A DNA stretch of 64,000 nt from CALODL01 sp942492115 (GTDB lineage Bacteria; Planctomycetota; Phycisphaerae; UBA1845; CAIVHJ01). Both the position numbers and the translations under genes were made by a program. The stretch is taken from positions 248,001 through 312,000 of the forward strand of contig CALODL010000012.1 in NCBI GenBank assembly GCA_942492115.1, given 5' to 3'. Positions 50,620 to 59,791 of this stretch are shown here, one piece after another. Numbering within the stretch: the first letter of the stretch is position 1; each line of letters opens with the position of its first letter. The notes under the pieces are model-generated. The model made no database searches and was not told the DNA's origin. It saw nothing but the letters and a program-made list of their open reading frames with translations.

Positions 50620-51783
50620 TCAGACGGACTCGAGACCGAGGAGATGGCTGCGGGCAATCATGGCCCACTGGCTGTCGGCATCGAGACTCAGATAGGCCTG
50701 CCAGTGACGGGCGGCGGCCGATGCGTCGCCCACCTGTTCGTAGCATCGTGCCAGGTTGAAGTGGGCGTCGTGGTAATCCGGGGCAACTTCCAGGGCATGG
50801 GACAGCGCGGTGATGGCCTCATCGACCCTGCCCTGCTCCTGGTAAATATCGGCGATGTTGTACCACCCGCAGGCCAGCGTTTCATCCTGATCGACCGCAG
50901 CGCGATACATCATCAAGGCGGTGTCCAGGCTGCCGGTCGCGCGAACCACGTTGCCGAGGTTGAAATGGGCTTCGGGAAAGCAGTTCTTCAGTGCGATGGC
51001 CTGACCGTAGGCTTCTGCGGCCTCAGCGTAGCGCTGATCTTCCTCGCATATTTGACCGTACTCGAACCACGCTGTGGCATCGTGCTCCGTGGGCTCGACG
51101 GTCAACACCGCATCCTCAGACCGTGGCCTGTCGAAGTTGAGCAACAGCTGACCATCAGCCGCCATGAGGGCATCCTCGAGCTCGGCGAGCAGCGTGTGAG
51201 GGCTGTCTTCCACGATCTTGAGCTGGGCCAATGGGCGGTCCGTCCCAGGCAGGACCGCGGCCAGGCCGTTCAGGCTGCGGTTGATCGTTTCGGGGCGCAC
51301 GCCCCGAGCCATGAGGTCGGCGACGGTCCGCAGGGAAACGACGTCCTGAAAATCGAAACGCCCGTCGTCGGACTGGACCAGGCTCAGTTGCTCCCAGCGC
51401 GCCAGGACCTCGCTGTCGATGTCCAGCAGGGCGCAAATCTGTGTGCGCGAGTATGACTTCTCGCCCTCGGGCGCGGCCTGACGCAATCCCACGCGTTCAA
51501 GGAAAGCGGCCTCTGAAACCAGTGCTATGTCGTGGCCCTGGCGGCGGAGTGATTCGGCCATGCGCAGTTTGCTGCTGACCTGGCCATCCGGCAAGAGTGG
51601 CCACCCGTACATCCCGATGACCAGCATGCCTGTTCTTCGGGATAGGGTATGAGTCGGAGTGCCCCCTGCAGCGCGGACGACATCGAATGCCTCGCGCTGG
51701 GACATGAACGCAAGCTTGCCTGTGAACGACACGCGCGTGTTGTTGAGAGAACTTGAGGCGTGTTGGACTGCCACAGTGACCAT
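50620..51783 (-). CDS. BRCT - MerR-like - TPR protein in the NHEJ cluster
   Basis: 387 residues. An N-terminal BRCT domain (VSFTGKLAFMSQREAFDVVRAAGG; about 16-90) as in DNA repair proteins, then a MerR-type winged helix (YSRTQICALLDIDSEVLARWEQLSLV; about 110-175), then TPR repeats from about 235. It lies 7 nt downstream of the ligase gene, so it is part of the Ku-ligase operon. The combination suggests a scaffold or regulator of end joining; role not established as far as I know. Confidence 0.75.
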   Translation of the reverse strand: MVTVAVQHASSSLNNTRVSFTGKLAFMSQREAFDVVRAAGGTPTHTLSRRTGMLVIGMYGWPLLPDGQVSSKLRMAESLRRQGHDIALVSEAAFLERVGLRQAAPEGEKSYSRTQICALLDIDSEVLARWEQLSLVQSDDGRFDFQDVVSLRTVADLMARGVRPETINRSLNGLAAVLPGTDRPLAQLKIVEDSPHTLLAELEDALMAADGQLLLNFDRPRSEDAVLTVEPTEHDATAWFEYGQICEEDQRYAEAAEAYGQAIALKNCFPEAHFNLGNVVRATGSLDTALMMYRAAVDQDETLACGWYNIADIYQEQGRVDEAITALSHALEVAPDYHDAHFNLARCYEQVGDASAAARHWQAYLSLDADSQWAMIARSHLLGLESV

Positions 51784-51789
51784 CCGTGA

Positions 51790-52701
51790 TCAAGACTCCA
51801 CGATCCCCACGAACACCGGGGCCCGCAACTGACCGGCTGCTGTTCGTTCAAGGTAGCGGACAGCACAACGCAGGCCGCACGCACACCAGACCGCATCCCC
51901 CGGCCCGCCCGCCGGCGGATCGACCAGAGGCGGCGCGGCGCTGAGTGCTTCGAACAACGCTTGACGGCCCTCTTCGTTGAACCCGCTGCCGACCTTACCC
52001 AGCAGAACCAGGTCGTCGCCCTCACGGCTGGCCACCAGAATCGCGCTGACCGGCCCCGTCGGGGTCCGGGGTACGTAACCAATGATATCCAGATGAATCG
52101 TCCTGGCGACTTTGATCTTCAGCCAGTCGGACGACCGCTTATCCGGAGTATATGGGCTCCTCAGACGCTTGGCTATGATCCCTTCGAGCCCATGCTGCTC
52201 AGCCGCGGCAAAGTAGGCCGTACCGTGTTCGACAATATGGTCCGTCATCACGATCTGAGGGGCATCGAGGTCGGCGAGGACCTCGGCGAGTGCCCCGCGA
52301 CGGGCCTCGAGCGGCTCACGCATCATGTCGCGTCCCGCCGCGTACAGTACATCGAAAACCATCATGGTCACCGGCAAGCGCGCAGAGAGCATGGCAATTC
52401 GTTCCGGATTGCTCTGATGATCGCGTTGCATGATCTTGGTGAAGCTGGGACGGCCGTCCTCGAGGACGACGATCTCGCCGTCAAGGACTGTCCCGTCAGG
52501 GATACCGCGCAACGCTTCGAGTTCGGGATAACGCGCTCCGATGTCGAAGAACCGTCGGTTGTGCATACGCACCTGCCCCCTCTCGATGAAGGCAATCGAG
52601 CGCGTGCCGTCCCATTTGATCTCGTAACTGAATGCCGGATCGTCGAACGGACCGTCGGCGATCTGTGCCAGCATCGGTCCAATCTTGTTCGGAAGGGTCA
52701 T
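51790..52701 (-). CDS. ATP-dependent DNA ligase (LigC/LigD-ligase type)
   Basis: 303 residues from the ATG at 52701; a GTG at 52770 overlapping the Ku gene by 32 nt is an alternative. The nucleotidyl-transfer motif KWDGTR (Lys 29) and the later LDGEIVVLEDG, LEGIIAKRLRSPYTP and WLKIK match stand-alone NHEJ ligases. No primase/polymerase domain is attached. It seals ends held by Ku. Confidence 0.88.
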   Translation of the reverse strand: MTLPNKIGPMLAQIADGPFDDPAFSYEIKWDGTRSIAFIERGQVRMHNRRFFDIGARYPELEALRGIPDGTVLDGEIVVLEDGRPSFTKIMQRDHQSNPERIAMLSARLPVTMMVFDVLYAAGRDMMREPLEARRGALAEVLADLDAPQIVMTDHIVEHGTAYFAAAEQHGLEGIIAKRLRSPYTPDKRSSDWLKIKVARTIHLDIIGYVPRTPTGPVSAILVASREGDDLVLLGKVGSGFNEEGRQALFEALSAAPPLVDPPAGGPGDAVWCACGLRCAVRYLERTAAGQLRAPVFVGIVES

Positions 52702-52738
52702 GGTCGAATCAGTATTCTCGAGGCCCGGAACGGGCGCA

Positions 52739-53581
52739 TCAACCCGCTCCTTTGGATTTCTTCTTGGCACGCGTCGTCTTGACGCTCGATGCCGGGGGCT
52801 TCTTGCCGGGTTTGGCCTTGACGCTTTGCTTCAGAGCATCCATGAGGTTGATCACCTTGCCGGCTTCGGCCTGCTGTTCGACCACGGGCTCGGCACCTTC
52901 GATCTTGGCCTTGATGACCTCCATCAGGCCGTCGCGGTAGCGATCCTTGAACTGCTCAGGCTCGAACACGGCACTGTGCTTGCGGATCAACTCCTCGGCA
53001 AGGGACAACTGGTCATCGTCGATCTCGTGCTTGCCAATCTCTTCGAAGTACGATGTCGAACTCTTGATTTCCTGGGCGTAACGCAGGGTCGTCATGCAGA
53101 ACCCGCGATCCTCGGGCTGCAGGGCGAAGACATGTTCGCGATTCGACAGAATCACACGACCAATACCAACTTTGTTGGTGCGCTGCAGGGCTTCGCGGAT
53201 AACGGCAAACGCCTCTTCTCCCAGAGCACCATCCGGAGCCACGTAGTAAGGTGTATTGAGGAGCTTGGGTTGCAGCTCATCGGCATCGATGAATTGCAGC
53301 AATTCCAGCGTGCGGTTGGATTCGAGCTTGATGCGCTCGAGGTCGGCATCGTCGATCACGACGTACTTGCCCTTTTCGAATTCGTAGCCCTTGACCAGGT
53401 CGCTACGGGGTATCTCACCATGAATTGGACACGTCGTCTTGCTCTTGATTCGGCTGTTGCACTCCGCATGGAGCTGATTGAGGGCCACCCTGCTCGATGA
53501 GCTGATGGCGTTGTACAACCGAACTGGAAATGCGACGAGGGACAGCTTGACCTGTCCCTTCCAGTAGGCTCTCGGCGGCAT
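52739..53581 (-). CDS. Ku DNA-end-binding protein
   Basis: 280 residues from the ATG at 53581 (MPPRAYWKGQVKLSLVAFPV), the standard bacterial Ku opening. Ring-forming core to about residue 255 (CPIHGEIPRSDLVKGYEFEKGKYV; GIGRVILSNREH), then a Lys-rich tail (VKTTRAKKKSKGAG) that may bind DNA. Head of the NHEJ operon with the ligase and the BRCT-MerR-TPR gene downstream. Confidence 0.93.
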   Translation of the reverse strand: MPPRAYWKGQVKLSLVAFPVRLYNAISSSSRVALNQLHAECNSRIKSKTTCPIHGEIPRSDLVKGYEFEKGKYVVIDDADLERIKLESNRTLELLQFIDADELQPKLLNTPYYVAPDGALGEEAFAVIREALQRTNKVGIGRVILSNREHVFALQPEDRGFCMTTLRYAQEIKSSTSYFEEIGKHEIDDDQLSLAEELIRKHSAVFEPEQFKDRYRDGLMEVIKAKIEGAEPVVEQQAEAGKVINLMDALKQSVKAKPGKKPPASSVKTTRAKKKSKGAG

Positions 53582-53844
53582 CGGCCCACTCCTGTCAGGA
53601 CGGTACTCGAGCGATTCCATCCCGCCCGGGCACCGCAAAGGCATCAGTGATGAATGAAGCACGACCACCGCGATCGCCCTGGCTCCGCCAGAGAATATCG
53701 CAGCCGTTCGACGCTGCCGGCCCAGCGGTCAACCGCAGGTCGTGGCAACGCCCTAGCATTAACTCGGACGCGACGCCCGCTGTGCTGGCGGAAATCCGCC
53801 CAACACGCGCGTCACATCACACAATCGCGCAAATCATGCGCGAT

Positions 53845-55779
53845 CTACTGACATGGGCCGGCAGGCAACTTCGAATTCAGCCACGCATCCTGGGTGTCCG
53901 CGCCGTTGAGCAAGTCGATCAGGGCCAGCAGATCGGCCGGAGTCACCAAACCACTGTGATCGATGTCCTCGCTGTACGCGCCCCACGGCGACGTCCCGAT
54001 GCCATTGATGAAGTCGACCAGGCTCAGAATGTCGAGGGCCGATGCGGACGAATCGCCGTCCGTGTTGCCCGGATGGAAAATAAACCGCCCGGCAGAGCCG
54101 CCGTTGTAGCTGACCTCGGTCACCGCACCGGGCGTCAACGGTCTCTGGAGCACCAACGTGTAGGTCCCGTCACCATTGATCAGCACGTCGTCGATGCCGT
54201 TGTCTCCCCCGCCGGGAGAAGATTCACACAGCGTCCAGCAGGTCACCTGCGCAGCGGCTGGTGCAGCCACGCGCAATTCCTGGATCCCCTGCGGTGGATC
54301 GAGGCTGTTCGTCGGATGCGGCTGGCGGGCATCGATGACCCCATCGGCAGGCTCGATCCATGTGACCGGCCCAGCCGGGCAATCAACATCGACGGTCGAA
54401 GACAATTCCAGCGCGCCGGTCCCGGAGTCCTCATCGTAACCGCCGATGCGAATGAGATAGCAACCGTCACTCTCGATGGGCACCGTCACGCGCGAACGCA
54501 CCGAACCGGGCTCGACTTCGACGCAACCATCATCGTCGCAGCCGATCAGCCGCTTGTTGGTCGCCGGACAGTCACATCCGTCATAGATTGCCAGTCGGGT
54601 GTCGAACGTGGCGTCAGCGCAAGTTGATGCAGTGAGCAAGCCAGGCCCCGGCGCGGCGTATTCGAACCACACATCGCGACCGAGTTGCGTGCCAAAACCC
54701 TTGTCGCACTCGACGGGCAGCTCGACCCCATCCGTGGTCGCACCGATTGTATTGAATGGAATGCTGCCGTCGCTCACCTGCACAGCGTCGATACACAAAT
54801 CGTTGTCGACGATTCCGCATTGCGGCGTCGCTCGAGCCTGGTCCACGCACGCTTGTGTCCACGTGTCTGCGCAACACTGCGGCATCGTCTCACACACCGC
54901 TGTGCAGCACACCGAATTTGAACAGCCGGGGGTCCCATTGGGTTCGTCGCAGGCCCCCGTGGCGCCTGTGCAGGTGGGAATATCGGGGGTACAGGTCACG
55001 TTCAAATCGCCCGTTCCTGAATCGAGATCGAAGCCGCCGATCCTGATGATGTAGCAATTGCCCTCCGTGACCGGCACGACCAGCGTGCTGTGGAATCCAC
55101 CCGCTGGTTGACCACAAGGAAAATCCGGATCGTCATCGTTACACCCCAGCAGTTCGCCACCGGGACAGGGGTCGAAAATGCAACCGTCGTACATCGCCAA
55201 CCGCGTATCATAGTTGGCTCCGCCCCCGAGTTGCTCGCAGGTTGTAACGGTCAGGTCTCCGGTACAGGTCGCCGAATACTGGTACCACACATCCTGGCTG
55301 ACCTGGTTGTCGCTGAAGAAATTGCATGCCTCATGCCCGGGGCCATCCGTGCTGGCACCGACCGTGGTAAACGAAGTGATGCCATCGAACGCCTGAAATG
55401 GCTCGGTACACAAGTCGTTGTCAACGGAACAGGTGCACAGCTCGGCCGCTGCCGAGACGCAGAATTTGTCCCACTTGGTTTCGCAACAGAACGGATCGTC
55501 CGAACACACGGCGTCGCAGCAATCCGGGTTGATGCATCCCAGCCCGCCATGGGGCACACAACAGTCACCTGTCGCACCAACACAACCGAGAGGCAGGCCA
55601 GTGGTCACATCGGGATCAGGCGCGCCCACGCGCGGGCGCCCGGCGTGTGCGCCGGGGGCCTTCTTCTGAACGGTCCGCGCCGGGGCTTTCGCCCGACGGT
55701 GCTGTGCTGACGCGTGGTCGATACTCGCAACACACGACAGCACTACGATGAAACAGATACAGCGACAGCCCATGCTCAA
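53845..55779 (-). CDS. secreted Cys-rich repeat protein with dockerin-like tail
   Basis: 644 residues, signal peptide ending near ASAQ. Two tandem copies of a unit made of a Cys-rich knot (CCDAVCSDDPFCCETKWDKFC; CCTAVCETMPQCCADTWTQAC) plus a beta-sandwich domain with DVWYQY/DVWFEY and YDTRLAMYDGC/FDTRLAIYDGC. Then a beta domain and a C-terminal dockerin-like pair (GDSSASALDILSLVD; DHSGLVTPADLLALID). Surface-located, function unknown. Confidence 0.75.
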   Translation of the reverse strand: MSMGCRCICFIVVLSCVASIDHASAQHRRAKAPARTVQKKAPGAHAGRPRVGAPDPDVTTGLPLGCVGATGDCCVPHGGLGCINPDCCDAVCSDDPFCCETKWDKFCVSAAAELCTCSVDNDLCTEPFQAFDGITSFTTVGASTDGPGHEACNFFSDNQVSQDVWYQYSATCTGDLTVTTCEQLGGGANYDTRLAMYDGCIFDPCPGGELLGCNDDDPDFPCGQPAGGFHSTLVVPVTEGNCYIIRIGGFDLDSGTGDLNVTCTPDIPTCTGATGACDEPNGTPGCSNSVCCTAVCETMPQCCADTWTQACVDQARATPQCGIVDNDLCIDAVQVSDGSIPFNTIGATTDGVELPVECDKGFGTQLGRDVWFEYAAPGPGLLTASTCADATFDTRLAIYDGCDCPATNKRLIGCDDDGCVEVEPGSVRSRVTVPIESDGCYLIRIGGYDEDSGTGALELSSTVDVDCPAGPVTWIEPADGVIDARQPHPTNSLDPPQGIQELRVAAPAAAQVTCWTLCESSPGGGDNGIDDVLINGDGTYTLVLQRPLTPGAVTEVSYNGGSAGRFIFHPGNTDGDSSASALDILSLVDFINGIGTSPWGAYSEDIDHSGLVTPADLLALIDLLNGADTQDAWLNSKLPAGPCQ

Positions 55780-56124
55780 ACCCCTGCAGGATTGCTTCGG
55801 TCGTTTACATCTATCAGACGCGTGTGATGGACGTCAGCGCAATGAAAACTGTCGCGTGAGAGCGACCTCCCTGCCGCAAGCCATGGTACCCACCGGTGCC
55901 ATAACCCCGGTCCCCCAGGGTCGCGCTGACACGGACGTTCAGTATAGCTTGATGCCCATGGCCCGCAAAGAATCACCGCGGAAAACGCCTCGAGAATGGG
56001 CGGCGCAACCTCTGTCCGTTAATGATGTTGGGAAATCCTGAGCCGCGCCGTGATGCAGTACGATGCGGAAACGCAGTTTCGAGGTGGCCAGCCCGTGAAG
56101 ACACACCAACCGCAGTCCGGTTAA
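55780..56124. other. 345-bp intergenic stretch
   Basis: Lies between the Cys-rich secreted protein and gatB, both on the minus strand. No gene or repeat seen; it should contain the promoter of the former and the terminator of the latter. Confidence 0.4.
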
Positions 56125-57582
56125 TTAGAGCCCAAGCTTCTGCTCCAGGATCCGGCGTACGATTTGGGGAGCGGCCGAACCCCGTGACTTCTGCATGACC
56201 TGCCCCTGCAGAAACCCGACCGATTTCTCCCATTTCTTGCCGCGCTCATTCACGATCGCAACCGCTTTGGGATTCCCCGCGATGGCCTCGTCGACCAGTG
56301 CCTCGATCGCGGCGGTATCCTGAATTTGTTCGAGTCCGAGGTCGCTGACGAGTTGGCCTGGCGCGGTGCCCGTCTCGAGCATCTTGCTGGACAACTTCGC
56401 TGCTGCGGTTGCGTTGATGCGGCCCGCCGATGTCATGTTGACCAACTCGGCCATGTGCGCTGGCGACACTCCAAGATCACCAACCGCCTGGCCCGCGGCG
56501 TTGGCATGCTTCGACCAGAAACTGATGAAATGCTTACCGAGCGTGCGGGCATCGGCTCCGGCCGCCAGCGCCGCATCGAACAGGTCTGCGGTCGAGCGAT
56601 CGGCAATGATCTGCCATGCGTCATCGACTCCGAGCTGACACGTTTCAACCAGGCGCTGACGTCGTGCGAGTGGCAATTCCGGGATCGTCGTTCGAATCTC
56701 CGCCAACTCCGCTTCGTCGAACGTGATCGGAACGAGGTCGGGATCGGGGAAATAGCGATAGTCGTGGGCTTCTTCCTTGCCGCGCTGGTAAACGGTGACC
56801 CCGCGATCATCGTCCCACCCGCGGTTCTCGCGCCCGCAGTTGACCAGCGTATAATCGTGGTCCTGCTCCCAGGTCGCTCGGTGGCGCTCGACTTCGAAAT
56901 CGATCGCGTCACGCACGGCCTTGAAGCTGTTGAGATTCTTGATCTCGCAAATGGGCGTGGGGTACTCGACCCCATCGTGTGTAATCAGCAGATTCACATT
57001 GGGCTCGAAACGCATCTGGCCTTTCTGCATGCTGGCTTCGCTGACACCGAGGAACGTCACGAGGTGCTGCAGCTGTGTGCAGAATGCATAGGCCTCCTCT
57101 GCACTCGCCAGGTCAGGCCGAGTCACGATTTCGAGCAGCGGTGTGCCCGCGCGATTCAAGTCAACCTGCGTCCCGGCGGGGCTGTCGTGCTGATTCTTGC
57201 CGGCGTCTTCTTCGAGATGGGCGCGGATGATACCCAATCGGTGGATCGTCCCCGCGACCTCGAATTCGAACGTTCCCTCGCCCGCAACGGGAAGATCGTA
57301 TTGACTGATCTGGTAGTTCTTCGGCAGGTCAGGGTAGTAGTAGCTCTTGCGGTCCCACTTGGTAAACGACGCAATGGAACACCCCAGGGCCATACCTGTC
57401 CTGGCTGCCAGCACAACAGCGTCACGATTAATGACCGGCAAGGCGCCGGGTAAGCCGAGACACACCGGGCACGTTCGCGAATTGGGTGCCGCCCCGAATT
57501 CAACGCCACAGCGACAGAACATCTTTGTTGCTGTTGCCAACTGCACGTGGATTTCAAGTCCAATGAGCGTCTTGATCGTCAT
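56125..57582 (-). CDS. gatB: Asp/Glu-tRNA amidotransferase subunit B
   Basis: 485 residues. Opens TLIGLEIHVQLATATKMFC with the zinc pair CRCG and CPVC, then KSYYYPDLPKNYQISQYD and LLEIVTRPDL, all family hallmarks. The C-terminal YqeY-like domain ends in the tRNA-binding region. It converts Glu-tRNA(Gln)/Asp-tRNA(Asn) to Gln/Asn-tRNA as part of GatCAB. gatA and gatC are not next to it. Confidence 0.95.
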   Translation of the reverse strand: MTIKTLIGLEIHVQLATATKMFCRCGVEFGAAPNSRTCPVCLGLPGALPVINRDAVVLAARTGMALGCSIASFTKWDRKSYYYPDLPKNYQISQYDLPVAGEGTFEFEVAGTIHRLGIIRAHLEEDAGKNQHDSPAGTQVDLNRAGTPLLEIVTRPDLASAEEAYAFCTQLQHLVTFLGVSEASMQKGQMRFEPNVNLLITHDGVEYPTPICEIKNLNSFKAVRDAIDFEVERHRATWEQDHDYTLVNCGRENRGWDDDRGVTVYQRGKEEAHDYRYFPDPDLVPITFDEAELAEIRTTIPELPLARRQRLVETCQLGVDDAWQIIADRSTADLFDAALAAGADARTLGKHFISFWSKHANAAGQAVGDLGVSPAHMAELVNMTSAGRINATAAAKLSSKMLETGTAPGQLVSDLGLEQIQDTAAIEALVDEAIAGNPKAVAIVNERGKKWEKSVGFLQGQVMQKSRGSAAPQIVRRILEQKLGL

Positions 57583-57682
57583 AACGGTTATTCAAGTGGT
57601 TGAACGGGAGTGAGTCAAATCGACGGGCCCACCGGCCGATGCCGAGAAACAGCTTCCCCGGACGCACGTGCAGCCGCCGGTC

Positions 57683-58591
57683 CTATTTCAGATTCAGCGC
57701 CGCCAGGAACTGGTCATCGATCTGACTGTCCTTGCGGAAGGCCTCGAACCGCTCCCAGGCCACATGGATTTTCTGACGACGAACATGGGTGTGAGTGGCC
57801 GCAAAAAACGCCTTCATGCGCTGCCTCAACTCGATGGTCGACCCGGCGACCCGCTCGGCCTGGGTGGTCTGAACGAGGACTTCGGTCATGGCACTCAGCA
57901 CGGCAGGCATGTATTCGTCGAACGGGATCTTGCGCGTGGTGCACCATTCCCGTGCCCGACTGAGAAACAGGCCCTCGAGCTGCGTCACCGCCTGGCCCAG
58001 CATGTCCGCGTGACCGTCGTAGAGCCCCGCGCCAGGCGGGAGTTCTTCGAACGTGACATCGCTCCGCGCCAGAAACGCGTCCGGAGCCACGTGCAGCAGG
58101 CGCTCATCCAACTCGCGCCGGGTGCAGCGCAAGCACACCCGGCCGCGGCGCAAGAACAGTGTCCGCCGCGGGCGCGTGCCCGCTGGCAGCATGCCGATGA
58201 CGCCGAGCCAGCGTGCGTGGCGCATGGGCAATTGGAATCCCAACTCGCTGGCCAGGCCAACGCCACCGTGCACGAGGTGCCGCGCGGTATCCAGCTCGGC
58301 CGGGACCAGTCCCAGGTTTTCACGCATCTCGACGCTCAGGCGCTCGAATGCATCGGAAGCGATCGTCACGTGCCCCCAGGCATCCTTCAAGCCCATGGCC
58401 CACCGGTCCACCCAGTACGCGGCCATGACCAATTGATGGTCGGCCAGAACCCGGGCACACACGATCGCTGCCCGGCCGGTGACCGGCCAGTCATGGTTGA
58501 TCAGACAGGCGTAAATCGCGTGAGGCTCGGCCGTGCGGTACGGCGACGCGGTCGCGGAAGAACGCAGAACTGGATTAGTTGAACCATCCAT
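57683..58591 (-). CDS. hypothetical protein
   Basis: 302 residues from the ATG at 58591. Mostly alpha-helical, no signal peptide or membrane helix; one CLRC pair near residue 154 and several His/Cys. I recognise no family. Same strand as gatB, 100 nt upstream of it, so cotranscription is possible. Confidence 0.6.
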   Translation of the reverse strand: MDGSTNPVLRSSATASPYRTAEPHAIYACLINHDWPVTGRAAIVCARVLADHQLVMAAYWVDRWAMGLKDAWGHVTIASDAFERLSVEMRENLGLVPAELDTARHLVHGGVGLASELGFQLPMRHARWLGVIGMLPAGTRPRRTLFLRRGRVCLRCTRRELDERLLHVAPDAFLARSDVTFEELPPGAGLYDGHADMLGQAVTQLEGLFLSRAREWCTTRKIPFDEYMPAVLSAMTEVLVQTTQAERVAGSTIELRQRMKAFFAATHTHVRRQKIHVAWERFEAFRKDSQIDDQFLAALNLK

Positions 58592-58668
58592 GGTCAGTGC
58601 AGCAGAACATCATAACGCAGTGGGGTTCGTGCGTCCCTGCTCAAAAAGAGTGTGCGCTCGGCGGCGTC

Positions 58669-59055
58669 TCAGGTACACTCCAGGGACCAGCGGTCCGCCG
58701 CAACGTGGGTCAGAGTGACCGCGCTCACGATCTCGGACGCCGACAACTGCAGGTGCCAGAGCTGTGAGTTTTGCACGACCACCCGGTAGGTTCCGTTGCA
58801 CACACGCGTCACGACGCCGCGGCCTGAAGACACTGGCCCCTCGTATGTCAGATACGCCACCCGATGGTCCCCAATGCGAAAAGCCGATTGCACGGTCGCC
58901 GCTCGAGTGGGATCGTGGTATACTTTCCAGGTGGCCAGAGTTCCGTGATGTTCGAACATCACATCCCAATGTTCGCGGCCATGACCGATGTGGTGCAGGA
59001 TGACAAACCGCGTCGAGGATGGATTCGTATCTCGATCGAATGGAGTCGATGCCAT
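58669..59055 (-). CDS. stand-alone LigD-type 3'-phosphoesterase-domain protein
   Basis: 128 residues from the ATG at 59055. RFVILHHIGHGREHWDVMFEHHG then LATWKVYHDP resembles the N-terminal phosphoesterase (PE) domain of LigD, in which a His and H-x-D-type residues trim 3' ends. Here it is a separate gene 5 kb from Ku and ligase. Its start codon overlaps that of the divergent lipoprotein gene (CATG), leaving no space for a conventional promoter between them. Confidence 0.7.
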   Translation of the reverse strand: MASTPFDRDTNPSSTRFVILHHIGHGREHWDVMFEHHGTLATWKVYHDPTRAATVQSAFRIGDHRVAYLTYEGPVSSGRGVVTRVCNGTYRVVVQNSQLWHLQLSASEIVSAVTLTHVAADRWSLECT

Positions 59056-59764
59056 GTTGCGTTCATACCCCGGGATCATCTCGTGTGCTGCGACCGCCCT
59101 GCTGGTCGCAGGTTGTGCCCCCAGTTTCAAGCAATATCGCTCGGAAGGCCAGAAACTCATGGCCGAAGGGCGCTACAACGCGGCGTTGTATCAGCTGCGG
59201 ACAGCCCGGAACATGGTCCCCGAGCACAGCTGGAATCTCTGCGACATGGCCCAGTGTCACATGGCGCTGGCTGAAGAAGCCGGCGCTCGGCAGGATGACC
59301 GCGCGGAACTGCGTGAGCTGGATCGCGCCATCGCCTGTTACAAGCGGGCTCTGCGGTCTTTTCCCGGCATGCCCACCGCCCTGCGCGGCATGAACCATGC
59401 GCTCGAAGTCCGCGGCGATTCCGATGAAGCGTTGGAATCGGCGCGCTGGGCCAGCGAAATCGTCGGCCCCTCGGCAGCCCAGCAGTTGTTCCTGGCCCGC
59501 GAATACGCGGAGCGCGGCGATGCAGATCAGGCGCTGCTGTGTTATCGCCAGGCTGTCGCCATGGAACCGACCAATCCTACCGCCCACTGGGCGCTGGGCA
59601 TGTTCTACCTGACGCTCGACCGCCGCTCGGATGGGGTCGAGCACCTGCAAACTGCCTACCGCCTGGACCCGACACGGATGTACATCGCTGACCGACTCGA
59701 GCTGATGGGTGTCGAAGTCGACACACCGGCCCACCTCGAGCCGGAGTTGGCCACCGGCAAGTAA
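59054..59764 (+). CDS. TPR lipoprotein
   Basis: 236 residues from the ATG at 59054, with TGGAG upstream. Lipobox LLVAGC gives a lipidated Cys near residue 21. The rest is TPR repeats (EGRYNAALYQLRTARNMVPEH; DADQALLCYRQAVAMEPTNP). Periplasmic or outer-membrane scaffold. Starts are shared head to head with the PE-domain gene. Confidence 0.78.
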   Translation: MLRSYPGIISCAATALLVAGCAPSFKQYRSEGQKLMAEGRYNAALYQLRTARNMVPEHSWNLCDMAQCHMALAEEAGARQDDRAELRELDRAIACYKRALRSFPGMPTALRGMNHALEVRGDSDEALESARWASEIVGPSAAQQLFLAREYAERGDADQALLCYRQAVAMEPTNPTAHWALGMFYLTLDRRSDGVEHLQTAYRLDPTRMYIADRLELMGVEVDTPAHLEPELATGK

Positions 59765-59791
59765 TCGCTGCCGGGCTCCAGGCGATTCTCC

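Noticed and set aside
56326..57453. 375-codon open frame on the plus strand
   Set aside because: Antisense shadow of gatB.
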